From assembly GCA_911728435.2 (NCBI GenBank), contig OU452213.1:10767834-10831833 (forward strand): 64,000 bases of DNA. Direction: 5' to 3'. Shown here in pieces: positions 10,350-21,399 of this stretch. Within the stretch, counting starts at the first letter, position 1. The number at the start of each line of letters is the position of its first letter. The notes below the pieces were generated by a model. That model was not told where the DNA came from. It saw only the letters and a list, made by a program, of their open reading frames with translations, and made no database searches. Both the position numbers and the translations under genes were made by a program. Source of the stretch: Apoderus coryli. Lineage: Eukaryota; Arthropoda; Insecta; Coleoptera; Attelabidae.

Positions 10350-11890
10350 GAGTTGAACCAAACAAATATTTGTTCGGTATACGACAAACAACCATGTACT
10401 TGAGACAAATATATGGTTGATTTGAAATATCCAAGTAGTATTTATTTGATTTAAATAAATATTTATATGACTTAGTACTTATACTTACTTGTTAACATGG
10501 CCCGAAAATGTAAGGATATATTTGTGTGCTTGAACTAACTAGAGTTATTTAGAAGAAAAATTCTATGTACTTGGGCCAACGGTGCTGCTATTTGGAATAA
10601 ATAAACATTTTTTTTTATATTAAATATATAATTTGTTCTATCCAAAAAAATAATTTGTTCCGGAAAATCTGATATTTTGCTTCCAATAAATACTTTCTTT
10701 GTTACAAATAAATATTTATTTCTTCAAACATGTGTTTTCTAGAAATTAATTTACAAATATTTTTGTTAACAAAACTAGGAACTGTTTGGATGAATTGTTC
10801 AAAAAACACCTACAAACGTAATAATTTGGGATTGATTCATTTTGAACACCTTGTAGATCTGATTTAAGATTTTTGTATGAACTTTTATAAAGAATGAACC
10901 TATTACCCAAACAATTGTGGCTACCACTAAATAATGTGCTCTTTAATAATAATGATATATATCTATCTTAAATCAGATCTACAGGGTGTTCAAAATGAAA
11001 CAATCCCCAAAAATATTACGTGTGTATAGGTGTTTTTTGAACAATTGATCCAAACAGTTTCTGGGTAATACGCGCCTAGTTGATTTCGCGTTTGATATCA
11101 ACGCCCGTGAATATGTTTCAAACAAATATTTGTTTGAACTGAATAAATATTTCATTGGGTGACTTTCTTGTTGGTCCCTAAATATAAACAAGCCGCCATC
11201 TTTGTATTAAATACTGTTAAATAAAATCTCAATTTCAAGAGCATTTACACATTATCTACTACCCTTATTTTGTCAATTCACTACGATAATACAAAAAAAG
11301 GATCTCATTATAATATTAGGTTTAGGTATCCATACATATACTTACATGCAATAAACAATCATGCATTAGTACTCAAGCATTTTAAGATTTTTTTGTCACC
11401 GTTTTAATTATAATTAACTTATAACATTTAGGCACTCACATACGAAAAGCGGTCATATAAGCACCCTAGGTTCCACATCACTATAATAACGATTCAACGG
11501 ACATTATTTTTTTTATTTATTATATAATATATAGGTATAAGTTATAACTAACACAATAAAAAACACCTTCTACATTGGACTAATACTAAACTAAAACGCG
11601 TGCGCTATGGAGTTGGATCCCCAACAGCCATGCGCGTCGGCTCATTTTATTATTATTTATTTGACTCAAATAACGGTGGACTTGTTTTAAATAACCAGGA
11701 ATTAATTTTAATCTGTTATTTAAATTAAATACATATTTATTTCTGCCAAAGAACCCCAGGCCAAATAAATATTTTTTTAAAATCAAATAACTCTATTTAT
11801 TCCGGACAATCACTGTTTATTTGAGTCAAATAAATTTTGTATGAGCTAAACAAATAAAAGCCAAATAATTATTTATTAGGGTTCATTTTT
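10350..11890. repeat. AT-rich block with many AAATAAATATTT-type words
   Basis: CAAATATTTG, AAATAAATATTT and near palindromes of these recur more than a dozen times (for example near 10367, 10455, 10705, 11120, 11145, 11765). The spacing is irregular, so this is not a simple satellite. Dense short palindromes are typical of subterminal regions of some DNA transposons, but no protein supports an assignment. It includes the inverted repeat at 10779-11062. Confidence 0.45.
10779..11062. repeat. Inverted repeat, about 90-bp arms
   Basis: AACTGTTTGGATGAATTGTT... to ...AGATCTGATTTAAG (10779-10868) pairs with 10967-11062, leaving about 98 nt between arms. Both arms include GAACACC[T/C]TGTAGATC next to the loop. 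It has the size and form of a foldback MITE. Confidence 0.7.
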
Positions 11891-13104
11891 AGAATTTTTT
11901 TCGGTGTGGGGACTTTTTCTTCTCGTGACTCTTATTGTATTTGTGTCAAAAATGTGATAAAATAGAGTTTTTTTATACATAAAAATGCATAATATTGCCT
12001 GCTCGCACTAGGTGTATCCAAAACCATCTTGTTGCCAAATTTATTTTCATAAAATTGGGTTGAATTCGCCAGATCACCACGGTTTTATCAGTGGCGGCTC
12101 TTCCTACTTGTTTTTTGTCGAAAAACTTAAAGGTTTATAATTACGAAAATGATTTCGGAAAGGTAAGTTAAGTTGACGCTACATCAATTATGAGAATGGA
12201 TCTCGACTATTTTGTAGGAAAAATAAATTAAACTGCCCTGAGTGCGACATACATTTCAGTAGCGTATCGACAAAGGCCACACGTGATGTGAGGAATTTCC
12301 AACCACATATGCAACTATACGTACTAGGGTTACATAACGCACAAACTCTGCGTTACTTAGCCCAATTACGTATTTAGAAACTAACCCCTTATGTCTACGG
12401 TCACACTAAAAAAATCATAGCTCCCAAACCCTTTCACGAAATACAATGGGGCCTACGAAATCTGTGAGCTTCTAACATCCAGAAAGAATGGTGGTGTTGT
12501 GTAGAGGCTTGGGGGGCGATTTGTAATTTTATCTAGCTAGGACTCTTAGACACCGACTGAGCTCTCGACTACAACTTGTGGACATCAACTAATATTAATT
12601 AAGAGTAGTTAAGAGCTCAAACTCGGTTCGATATTTCTCTCCGCGTAGTTCATATATCTGTCCTGTTTTATTCAATAAATAAAAGAAAAATCATGTCAAT
12701 CGGTCGCTCCGTTTCGAAATGAAAGTAGACACAAACAAACAAATAAAAAGGCAACAGACACACTTTCGCATTTTAATAGTTATTAGTATTCCTAGATAGG
12801 TAATTTTCGCAGATAATAGACCACGGGCAATCATATTATAACACGTTTTTGTTAAACAACCGGATTTGTACCTTCCTGTATCAATCGGCTTGTTTATAGA
12901 ATACTTGTTCTTACTTGTTGAGTACGATTGAGCGTCGAATGAGGTAAACAAGTTTATGCATGTGTATTCCTGTCGGTGCGTGCTGCTTATGCAATCCTAT
13001 ATAAACAAGGTAATATTTATTTTATTCTCATTTGCGGTTTCGCGCGCAATAGATAAGCAGTACTTAAGTTTAAGAATTACTTATGTATTTCTCAAAACAA
13101 AACA
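11891..13104. promoter_or_regulatory. Upstream part of hAT element; candidate left end and TATA box
   Basis: CAGTGGCGGCTC at 12089 is typical of some hAT ends, and TAGCTCCCAAAC at about 12418 resembles the complement of the candidate right end near 15110; neither is proven. TATATAAA at 12998-13005 lies about 100 bp before the transposase ATG and could be its core promoter. Confidence 0.35.
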
Positions 13105-14834
13105 ATGTCAGAAGTAAAAAAGAAGAGACGGCAATACTGTGCGGAATATTTTAAATTCGGATTCATTGAAAATCCCCCAAACCCATCGTCGCCTTCTATG
13201 TCTAAAACATTTTCGAATGAAGCAATGAAGCCTTCAAGACTGCAAAATCATTTGAATAAAATGCATCCAGATAAGAAAGACAAGAATGTAGCATATTTTC
13301 AAGACCTAGAGAAGAAGCATAATACTCAGCCAAGTGTAGCAAAACTATTTTCGGCGGCTGCTAAACACAATGACGACGGACTTCGAGCTTATTCGTACAA
13401 TATCTCTTTGTTAATTGCTCAAAAAGGCAAACCACACAACATCGGAGAAGAGTTAATTTTGCCAGCAATAAAGGAAGTAATAACTACTGTGTTTCATAAA
13501 TAAAAATTGGTTTGGGTAATAATTCTGTGCAAAGACGAATTGATGAAATGGCTGAAAACATGAAGGATCATTGTGCAATTATCTGAGGACTAGTCAATTC
13601 TCAATTCAGCTCGATGAGTCCACTTTACCAACTAATAAAGCATTGTTGCTGTCTTACGTGAGGTTTATTAAAGATGAGAAAATATGTGAAGAACTATTGT
13701 TCGCTAGAAATTTAGAGACCGATACAAAAGGCGAAACCATATTCAATACATTGGAAAAGTTTTGTGATGAGAAAGATATTCCCTTGAAAAATATATCAGT
13801 TGCTACGGATGGCGCTCCGGCTATGACAGGGTGCCATAAAGGCTTCATAGCGAATTTAAAAAATAAAATTCCAGATATTCTTGCTGTACAATGCGTTATT
13901 CATAGAAAACATTTGGGTGCTAGAAACTTAAGTGACCGACTATTTCAATCACTGCAATATGTCATCAAAGCAGTCAATGAAATCCGTAACAGCTCTTTGA
14001 ATGATATATTATTTCATCAGCTTTGTGTTACTAATGACGAAGATTTCAACCGTTTGTTGCTTCATTCTGAAGTTCGTTGGCTATCAAGAGGCAATTGTCT
14101 GACTCGATTTTACAACCTGTTTGACTCTGTGATACAGTTCTTGGAAACTAAAGATACAGGATTGGGCAACAAGCTCATTACATCAAACAATGATATAGCT
14201 TACATGACAGACCTGTATAAATTGTTCAACGACATGAATCTCCAACTGCAAGGCGATGAACTAAATTTAATTAAAACTAAAAATGTCGTTGCTGTTTTCG
14301 CAGCCAAACTGCTTCTGACAAAAATAATATGGGCAGACGTGAGTTTCACAATTTTCCGAATTTATCAGTATCCTGCAGTAACGACGACTTGTTTGCCTAC
14401 TGCCAACATTTGGAAAACCTCCACATTGACTACACCGAACGATACCAGGACATTTTGAACTTGGAAATACCAGACTGGGTGTTGGATCCGTTTTCAAATG
14501 TCAACACAGCAATGTCACCTCAGCTGGTAGAAGAACTTATAGAATTGACAACAAACGAGGAAATGAAAATCAAGTTCAAAAATTGCTATCAAGAATTTTG
14601 GCTACAAAAACCGATCCAGCAATTGTACCCTGGATTGTGGTCTATCGATTCTTGATTGCATTCCCATCGTCATATTTGTGTGAACGTGGATTTAGTGCTG
14701 TCGCAACGCTGCTTACTAAAAAGAGAAATCGTATGTATGTTACCGAACGTGGCGACTTGCGGCTGTTCTAGAGTAAATTGGAACCTGATATCAACAAACA
14801 TATTAAACAGCATCATATTCATCCTTCACATTAG
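13105..14834 (+). pseudogene. ZBED5-like hAT transposase (broken)
   Basis: In order: a BED-type zinc finger whose second half survives (KTFSNEAMKPSRLQNHLNK, with H-x4-H), a transposase core (FSIQLDEST at 13600, VATDGAPAMTG, CVIHRKH, LHSEVRWLSRG), and the C-terminal dimerisation region (FPSSYLCERGFSAVATLL, then KRNR). These are hallmarks of the ZBED5/SCAND3-like hAT group. At 13170-13200 the first Cys pair is lost through a frame change. Further breaks: a stop at 13501, frame changes near 13570, 14320 and 14640, and a stop at 14769. The frame continues after that stop to a final stop at 14832-14834. The N-terminal 132 codons start at ATG 13105. Confidence 0.85.
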
Positions 14835-15116
14835 TTTTTATATAAGAATCGATTATGTTTGTTTTATTTTGAATAAAAGATACTCTATCTGAATACCTAC
14901 TATAAAGTTGCGTTTCAATAATCATTCTCTTGGGCAGGTGTAGCCCGTAAGAGTTAACTTGAGACCTGAACGCCGTTGTGTACTACCTACTGCGCTCAGG
15001 GCTCAAATTAACTCTTGTGTAGTGGTTTTTAAGCAGGTGAAAGAAGGGGGGCGCTCAAAAATAATTTATTCTCAAAGTGGGCAGTAGACAAAATAAGTTT
15101 GGGAACCCCTGCTTTA
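14835..15116 (+). mobile_element. hAT 3' region with hairpin and candidate right end
   Basis: TTTGGGAACCCCTG near 15100-15113 has the form of a hAT right end (complement CAGGGGTTCCCAAA) and would be followed by an 8-bp target duplication starting CTTTAGAC. I did not find the matching left duplication. A hairpin lies at 14948-15018. Confidence 0.45.
14948..15018. repeat. Hairpin in hAT 3' region
   Basis: GTAAGAGTTAACTTGAGACC... (14948-14974) pairs with ...GGGCTCAAATTAACTCTTG (14991-15018), leaving a loop of about 16 nt. Confidence 0.65.
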
Positions 15117-15560
15117 GACTGTGTCCAAGATAAGAGTGGGATAACATTGTAATTTTGGAAACGGTAGGAGTTAAAGGTTAAATAGAGAAAAATTGTACAA
15201 TTTTAAATGGTGTTTTCAAAATTAAACTAACTTTAGCCTTTTTTGAGAATTTTTGAGAAACAATTTTTTGCGAATTTAGTTTTAATTTATTTCTGACATT
15301 ATTTACAGATGTAAAAAAATGAAAAGCACTTTTTGAGGAGAATAAATTGCCTGATATGTATGTATGATTTACGTATCCATCCTTTAAATTAAAATTAATT
15401 TTATATATTTTAATGTGTTAAATGTTGTGTTTGTAAACTATAAAGAAAATTGTCTGTTATTTTTTGATAATGACGTATTGGAATTTGTGTAAGAAAAATG
15501 GTCAGCCCAAGGAAGTTACTAATTAGTGACGAAACGTCGATGTTATCTTTTTAGTGTTTA
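15117..15560. repeat. Dispersed repeat, also found at 33150-33290 and 59820-59950 inverted
   Basis: 15117-15245 is the near reverse complement of 33155-33290 (GTGTTTTCAAAATTAAACTA and GTTGTAACTCCTACCG-type words shared). A weak hammerhead-like string lies at 15505-15540: GTTAC paired with GTGAC, then GAAACGTC, with AAGGAA in place of CTGATGA. Confidence 0.55.
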
Positions 15561-15870
15561 TTTATTGACGAAAATAAAAATGTATGTTTTTATTTAAAAA
15601 AGTTATGTAAAGAAGAAATTTTTTATAAGAACCGAACACCCCAAGAAAAAGGTAAACTGGAAAAAAATTACGGTTCAAGAATAATAAAAAAATAAATATA
15701 TATGTATGTTTATATTCCATGTCTAAGTTTATCAAATCCACCATTGTAACGACGTAAGTTTGTATGTCATGCCACTGATGATGGAATAGTCTTGCCAAAA
15801 CATGTCTGGCAACAACGCCATCCTTAATTTAACATATATTGAATGAATTTTGTGGAACAGACGTCGTTTG
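15561..15870 (+). mobile_element. Hammerhead-bearing element, single-arm copy (3' of gene A)
   Basis: Shares sequence with the arms of the foldback elements at 29.9-33.3 kb and 57.1-60 kb: the ATCAAATCCACCATTGTAAC block (15731), the hammerhead-like motif at 15766-15812, and the terminal ATTTTGTGGAACAGACGTC motif at 15847. It lies downstream of B-box gene A, in the position equivalent to the elements next to genes B and C. Confidence 0.65.
15766..15812 (+). ncRNA. Hammerhead-ribozyme-like motif, type I layout
   Basis: Stem I TGCCA (15770-15774) pairs with TGGCA (15807-15811). The core CTGATGA is at 15775-15781. Stem II is TGG (15782-15784) with CCA (15795-15797). ACATGT forms a minimal stem III, with cleavage triplet GTC at 15804-15806. 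The core that should read GAAA here reads AAAA (15797-15800), and loss of that G is expected to abolish cleavage. Related copies at 59050 and 32412 keep GAAA. I regard this as a fossil of a real hammerhead. Confidence 0.6.
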
Positions 15871-16013
15871 ATTTATCTATTATTATTTTGTTATTTTTAA
15901 TGATTGTTTTAAGTATTTAATTATATTCACATTTTTTCAATCATACCGTTGTTATACTTTTAAAAACAATAAATAAATGAAATAAAACTGCATTATTTTC
16001 CATGAATTTGTAT

Positions 16014-16019
16014 TTTATT
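16014..16019 (-). terminator. AATAAA polyadenylation signal of gene A
   Basis: TTTATT on the plus strand, about 240 bp past the stop codon, in a context (AATAAAATACAAA) shared with genes B and C. Confidence 0.5.
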
Positions 16020-16258
16020 AAATTTATAAAACTATAACAGCATACATACAACAACGATGTCAAAATTATGAACACGATGTTTTATAAGTAATTTTACTTA
16101 TTTGATTTTTAGGGTACGTAGGTATAGTACATTACAAACTATGATTAAATTAAAGAAAATATTATTTACAACAAATAGCTACTACTAACTAATATAATAC
16201 TTATAGGTATAATATAAACAAGACATTAATTTTTACAAAATGCAGTTATGGTTCTGCT

Positions 16259-17860
16259 TTATCCCTCAGATGACATTGATTCTGTAGGAGTGTATATTGC
16301 TGAATCTGGAGATAAAGAGCTCGTGTTTGACGGGCTCCACTTGCAAAAGTCGTCCTTCCCAAAGTCTGAGAATTGCCTTGAGACCGCATAATTCGCTGTA
16401 AAAGAGAAAATTGTTATATAGTTACTAATATATTTATATATTTCTTGAAGTAATCCATATAACGGAGAGGAGATTGAATGTATATGTAAATAAAACTACG
16501 CATAGCGTATATTTGATTCATAAATCTTAAATTGCAACATAATAACTTACCTTCGCTGTTATTGGATCTAAGCAATTTGTTGATTTCAAAGCATGCAGAG
16601 TGTTGTTCGATGGAACACATTTTGGAGATTACTCTAAATTCCTTGGGATCTACCTCGAACGAAGAAATTTGCGTCCTCCAATGGTTCTTTCGGAGCTTGT
16701 TGTAGAATCATTAACATTGTCCTATTGAATGCCGGGTGATTATTCGGTAGTTTTGCTTTGACCATAGTGACAACGTCCCGGAAGTACTTTTTTTGCGCGT
16801 TCAGCGTAATAGTTTTTGTAAGAAGTAAACCGTGGAGCCGTCTTGTTAGGACTCGATCTTTTAAAGCAATTTGACAGCTAAAAATGAGCATTATTTATTA
16901 GTCTCAGATATTGTTATATTACACTTAGTAAAAATGACTTACCTAGTATTTATTTGGTGAATTTTTCTTATAGATGCTTCGCAGTCTCTGTTAATAGCTC
17001 TAATTCCCAATGATATAGTATTCATTGTTAATCTACAGTTAATCGCACATTCCTTGGCAGCTTGTTTCAAATCGATAAGTTCACTTTGCATTTGTTTTTC
17101 AAAATCAGCAATTGTATGGTAATCATGATTAGCATGACGACTTTTAATACATGTAATACATAAAGGTGTTTGCTCACATGTGGCACACAAATAGAGTTGA
17201 GGCTTTCTATGTATGGTACAAACTATCGTCGATGACAGTTCATTGCTGACCAACACCTGTAGGACAATAAAATAAAATTAGTTCTTATCAAAAAATCTGG
17301 CAATTTAACTTTACAAGAACTTTTTTTTTTCTAAAGTAATCCATTACGAGGAGAAGCGGGATGTAGTCATAAATCAAAGGCGTCTACTCCACAAAATACT
17401 TTTATATATGTATGTTAACAAAACATGCGGTCAGTCTTAAAATTGATTATATTATTATCATGGTGTATCACAGTATTTGGCTTTTTACATTATTATTATT
17501 ATGATTGATTATCTTATTACATAATCAATTTTAGGTTTCAATAATTTTAAAGTCTGATCTCATGTTTTGTTATTAAATAAAAGCTTTTTTCACAGGATGT
17601 GTGTATACATGTTTGAATACACATTATAAACCTAAGCCACGAAGTACGTATTCTTTGTAAGATTTATAATACCACTGAAGATAGAATAGTAAAGTTTGGC
17701 TAATTCGAACATATAGGTAGAGGTATAAAAGTATTTTGTGGAGTAGACGCCTTTGATTTATGTTTACAAGAACTGTTCTACTTAATTTTTGATTACTACT
17801 AGCACTTACCTTTCTAATATCATCGGCGGGGCTTCTAAAATCTCTCTTAAATGAATCCAT
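16259..17860 (-). pseudogene. B-box zinc-finger gene A, four exons, frameshifted
   Basis: Model on the minus strand: 17860-17810, 17256-16943, 16877-16551, 16395-16259, with GT-AG introns. Exon 1 encodes MDSFKRDF...DIRK. Exon 2 holds a B-box 2 zinc finger (C-x2-H, then CATC, C-x2-C and HANHDYH) followed by a helical stretch. Exon 3 has VLTRRLHGLLL and a conserved MV-K-LP region; exon 4 encodes a Ser/Thr-rich tail ending SMSSEG. One extra base in exon 3 near 16662-16672, compared with genes B and C, shifts the frame and gives a stop two codons after GRSQ, so the copy is probably a pseudogene unless that base is an assembly error. Intron 1 (17257-17809) contains an inverted-repeat element and is absent from B and C. 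B-box proteins without a RING finger often act in protein-protein interaction; no specific role can be read here. Confidence 0.7.
17364..17762. mobile_element. Foldback/MITE inside intron 1 of gene A, with hammerhead-like relic
   Basis: CATAAATCAAAGGCGTCTAC... (from 17368) recurs exactly as its complement ending at 17754: about 39 bp of perfect inverted repeat. The inner ends read CTCCACAAAATAC, the same terminal word as the hammerhead elements downstream of the genes. At 17671-17715, CCACTGAAGATAGAATAG...TTCGAAC aligns with the CCACTGATGATGGAATAG...CCGAAAC hammerhead-like motif. Confidence 0.6.
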
Positions 17861-17981
17861 AGTTTCACGAATAATTTTCAAACAATCACAAACTTACACA
17901 AACACTCAATACTCACAAATTTGTTGTTGCTTCGGTTGAAAGCTGAGACGTAATGAATATTAAGCTGATGTGAATTATTGT

Positions 17982-17989
17982 ATTTATAG
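17982..17989 (-). promoter_or_regulatory. TATA box of gene A
   Basis: TATAAATA on the minus strand, about 120 bp upstream of the ATG, in a block conserved with gene B. Confidence 0.5.
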
Positions 17990-18770
17990 TAAAATTGCGC
18001 CTTGATCCCTTTGTACCTGATGCACCTCGTAAGATGTAGGTATAATTTTTACGCAGCCCGGATTATAATATGCAAAATAATACGGTTGTTATTATGAGGT
18101 ATGTTTACTGAAAAGTGACAAAAGATTTAGGTATAGAGAATGCCTTAATAAAATTTAGTCATTAGGAAAGGTAAAATGTTATTTAAAACTAAATAAAAGA
18201 TTTTAGAGAGTCTTCCAGAATATATTTGTAACGCCCACGATATTATATTTTTCTAAGACTGTTTTTAAATGCCTTTATTATATGTTCAATCATGATTTGA
18301 AAATGTACTACTATTTAAAGATGCACGGGTAGATTTCCTGGTAATAACAATCTGTTATGAAAATCACCATAGCAATGCCGACAATACAATTAAACCAAAT
18401 TGGCAGTTTATTATTATTATTAAATTATTTCACTAATTTCGAAGGTTTCACAGTTATTTATATAATGAAAAACAATGATAGTGAATATAGTTCAACACCT
18501 AGTCAATTATGTGAACTCGCCAGAAATTTAATTTAGCCGTATAATTAATAAATAAGTGAATGCTACCGTCAGATTTTAATTTGGCAGTGTATTGTTTTGT
18601 CAGTACTTAATATGCAGTGAAGAAAAGGCTAACACAATTGCCTTCATTCCTTGCCCGCAAGTCCTAATTATTTTTACTTTCCCGCACACGGAACGTATTG
18701 TGAACGCGTTAAAAAAAATTTGAGATAAAGACGGATATGACCATTTTAAAGTTACATGAGACGATTAAGA
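17990..18770. other. 5' flank of gene A, shared with the other family members
   Basis: The sequence is similar to the inverted 5' flanks of genes B and C (for example CCTTTGTACCTGATGCACCTC and the GGCAGTGTATTGTTTTGTCA block at 18584). The duplicated unit of this gene family therefore includes several hundred bp upstream. No separate gene is seen. Confidence 0.5.
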
Positions 18771-18960
18771 CCATTTCCTGATGGAAGTCTGTCTGTTCGT
18801 GTGTATGTATGTATGTGTGTCTGTATGTATTCTTCCACGATAGCGCCCATACGCTTTAACCAATTAAGGTAAATTCTGGTATATGTTTTGGGGCAGTCCT
18901 CGGATGAACGCGTTAGTTTTTGGTTGAAATCGCGTAAGCTAAATTTTCAAATTGCTATTG
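18771..18960. repeat. Fragment of a dispersed element with GTCTGTCTGT- and GTATGT-rich start
   Basis: TCTGTCTGTTCGTGTGTATG is followed by a CGCTTTAACCAATTAAGGTA segment, a form common to dispersed elements in insect genomes. It continues after the LINE insertion at about 19903. Class not determined. Confidence 0.35.
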
Positions 18961-19902
18961 ACTGCTGTCAGCGGACAACTTCACCGAATGGTGCACCAGG
19001 TGGAAGACCAAGATTAATGCCGAGAAGAGCACCGCGCTCCTCATCAGAAGAAGACAAGTGCGCCCCGACGACTTCGTCAACATCGAGGGTACTGACATAC
19101 AATGGCAGCACACTGCAAAGTACCTGGGGGTAACTTTGGACAGATCCCTGTCTTGGAGACCGCACATCGAGAAGAGCATCGCGAATGCAAAGGCATCATT
19201 TCGAAGCTCTACCCGATGATCTGCAGAAGGAGCAAGATGCCCTTGCAGGTCAAGCTCCAAATGGTTAAGACTGTCGTGCGACCTGCCTTGACCTATGCCA
19301 GTTCAGCATGGGGATACGCGGCACCATCGTACCTGACACGATTGGAAGCCACGGAGAACAAGGCAAGAAGGATGGCAGTGGGTGCACCCTGGTTTGTGTC
19401 AAACGCACAGATCCGAAGGGACCTCAAACTCGACGCCCTCAGGGACGTCATGAGGTTGAGAGCCCAGAAGGTCTTTGCAATGGCAGAGACCCATGCAAAC
19501 CCACTGATTCGCGAAGCAGTCAACTACAACGTAGAAGACGGTGCCAGGCGGTACCGGAGACCGAGGAGTCAACTCTGACGAAGGAATGCACAGGATTAGG
19601 ACACCAATTAATATTGTTTCTTTCAGGTCAGGTATACTCATCTAAAGGTATGTTTCAGAGTGTTTGCTAGGCACCACCAACAGAGGACAACAGCAACAGA
19701 CGACAATCAACATCAGAAGACAACAGCAACAGAGGACAATCAAGCGAGGACATGGAAAAGGGAGGGTTCCCGAGCCATACTACAAAGATAAGGCAGAGTT
19801 TTAGTTTGGGTTAGAGTCCCACACTACCTAGGGAAGTGGTAAGGAACTCCCTAGGTGTCATGATGATTTCTCTGCCTTGGCCTAAATCAAAAAAAAAAAA
19901 AA
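18961..19902 (+). pseudogene. 5'-truncated Jockey-type LINE, GC-rich, with poly(A) tail
   Basis: Starts inside the RT C-terminal region: KINAEKSTALLIRRR, then AKYLGVTLDRSLSW (about 19005-19140). After a frame change near 19200 it continues LQVKLQMVKTVVRPALTYAS to a stop at 19578. A 3' UTR ends in a run of A at 19889-19902. A near-duplicate TTCAAATTGC / TTCAAATAGC flanks it, consistent with target-primed insertion. It is clearly more GC-rich than its surroundings. Confidence 0.75.
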
Positions 19903-20274
19903 ATTCAAATAGCAGTAGGGGTCGAATGATAATTTTAACGCATTTTTTATCTTCTTTACAGCAATAGATCACTTTTGATATTTGTCGTCATAATTCTCGA
20001 GAAAATTGCGTTTAAAGCAGTTAGGTCGGTAGAACCAGGGCCGTAGTGACCAGTGTTCCGCGTGTTCCACGGAAGACGGGCCCGGTATCACCAAGGGGCC
20101 CGGTACTGCATTCTGCATCTTTTCTATATTAAATACCTTACATTTATTTGACTTGATTAAAAGTTTTTTCACAAATTATATTGACTTCTTACAAAACAGA
20201 GGCTGACGAAGCAAATTCTTTGAAAGAAAAATCTAGAAATATTTGAAACTATCATATTAATCGTTTTGCAAACA

Positions 20275-21370
20275 AAAATGTTGAAATGTACTGATGCTCT
20301 TTGGAAACTACTGCAGAATAATCAGCAAAACCTTGAACAAGCATAAAAAATGTTTAATACTGCTCTCGAAAACATCAAAACACTTATAAATAATTTTGAT
20401 TTATTGATAAGCGAATCAAGTAGTTTTATTGCGGAATGGGATAAAGGCGGAGTTTTACAAAAGACAATAACGATTTTTTGATGAAAAGAAAAATCATTTT
20501 CAAGTAGAATCAAATGAAGACTGGTTCAAAATAAAAAATTTGTATACAACCTTAGATATTATAATATCTCAGTTCCTTCCTTCCTTCCTTTCTAATTTGG
20601 CCTCTACACTTAGGTAATACAGCCATCTTTGTAATTCTTCGACCTACAGTTTAGCGTGGAATCCGAACCACGATCATCGACCGCCAGATGCCAGCACCCA
20701 CGACTATATAGTCAATAACTACTTGGCATAGGCAAGTCTACCGGACTCGACCGGGAGCACCGTCCACCCATCCAACCACCATCCACGCGACTAGATACTG
20801 CGATATCATAATCACGTCGATGCGCGCTTGCACATGTGGGCATGTCCCGGCCCAATATCTCAGTTAAAAAATAGAACGTCCGGGATAAGTGAAATTTGCA
20901 AAACTTTTCGTAGATTATCTGCAGATGTGTTAGGTGATGATGCTGAATTGTATCGGATGGGTCAGGAATTGTACGTCAAATATTCCGATGACATTTCCGA
21001 TACGATATCGTCTCAAATTGTTTCATTTAGTAATTGTTTTAAGGGTGATTAATGTAAGATAAAATCAATTAAAGACCTAATGGAATTTATATTAATTGAA
21101 AAGCTCAGTTCCTGTAGTACGTTCAGCGAAATTTTGACAGCTTGCGACATATTCCTGTGTCTCCCTGTATGTGTAGCAACAGCCGAACGTTCATTTTCCA
21201 TGTTGAAATTGATAAAAAGTTTTCTTAGAAATACCATGGGACAGGAAAGACTGTGAGGGTTGTCAATTCTGTCAATTGAGAACCGGATTGCACGAAAAAT
21301 AGACGTGTCTTTCATAGTATCGACTTTTGCGAATATTAAGGCGATTTTTTTTTTTTTTAATTTGATCAAT
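20275..21370 (+). pseudogene. hAT transposase remnant (ZMYM1/DUF4371-like)
   Basis: Broken frames include NFDLLISESSSFIAEWDKG (about 20390-20455), FYTTLDIIISQL-like sequence just before the SINE, and RTSGISEICKTFRRLSADVL just after it. The dimerisation region follows: LPVCVATAERSFSMLKLIKS (from about 21165), then RNTMGQERL. This C-terminal signature is characteristic of hAT transposases related to ZMYM1 and the 52 kDa repressor proteins. Stops and frameshifts are numerous. Confidence 0.75.
20575..20853 (-). mobile_element. tRNA-like SINE in hAT transposase, 12-bp target duplication
   Basis: Exact 12-bp duplicates AATATCTCAGTT lie at 20563-20574 and 20854-20865. On the minus strand the insert contains GGTTCGGATTCC, a good Pol III box B, with a TGGCATCTGG box A-like word about 25 bp upstream, and ends in GGAA repeats (20575-20590). 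Skipping the insert and one duplicate leaves the hAT frame continuous (IIISQ then LKNRTSG). Confidence 0.8.
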
Positions 21371-21399
21371 TATTTTTAGTGCAAGACTATTTAACATTT

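Noticed and set aside
12089..12104. CAGTGGCGGCTC as left end of the ZBED5-like hAT element
   Set aside because: Typical hAT end, but no matching right end or 8-bp duplication found with the 15110 end.
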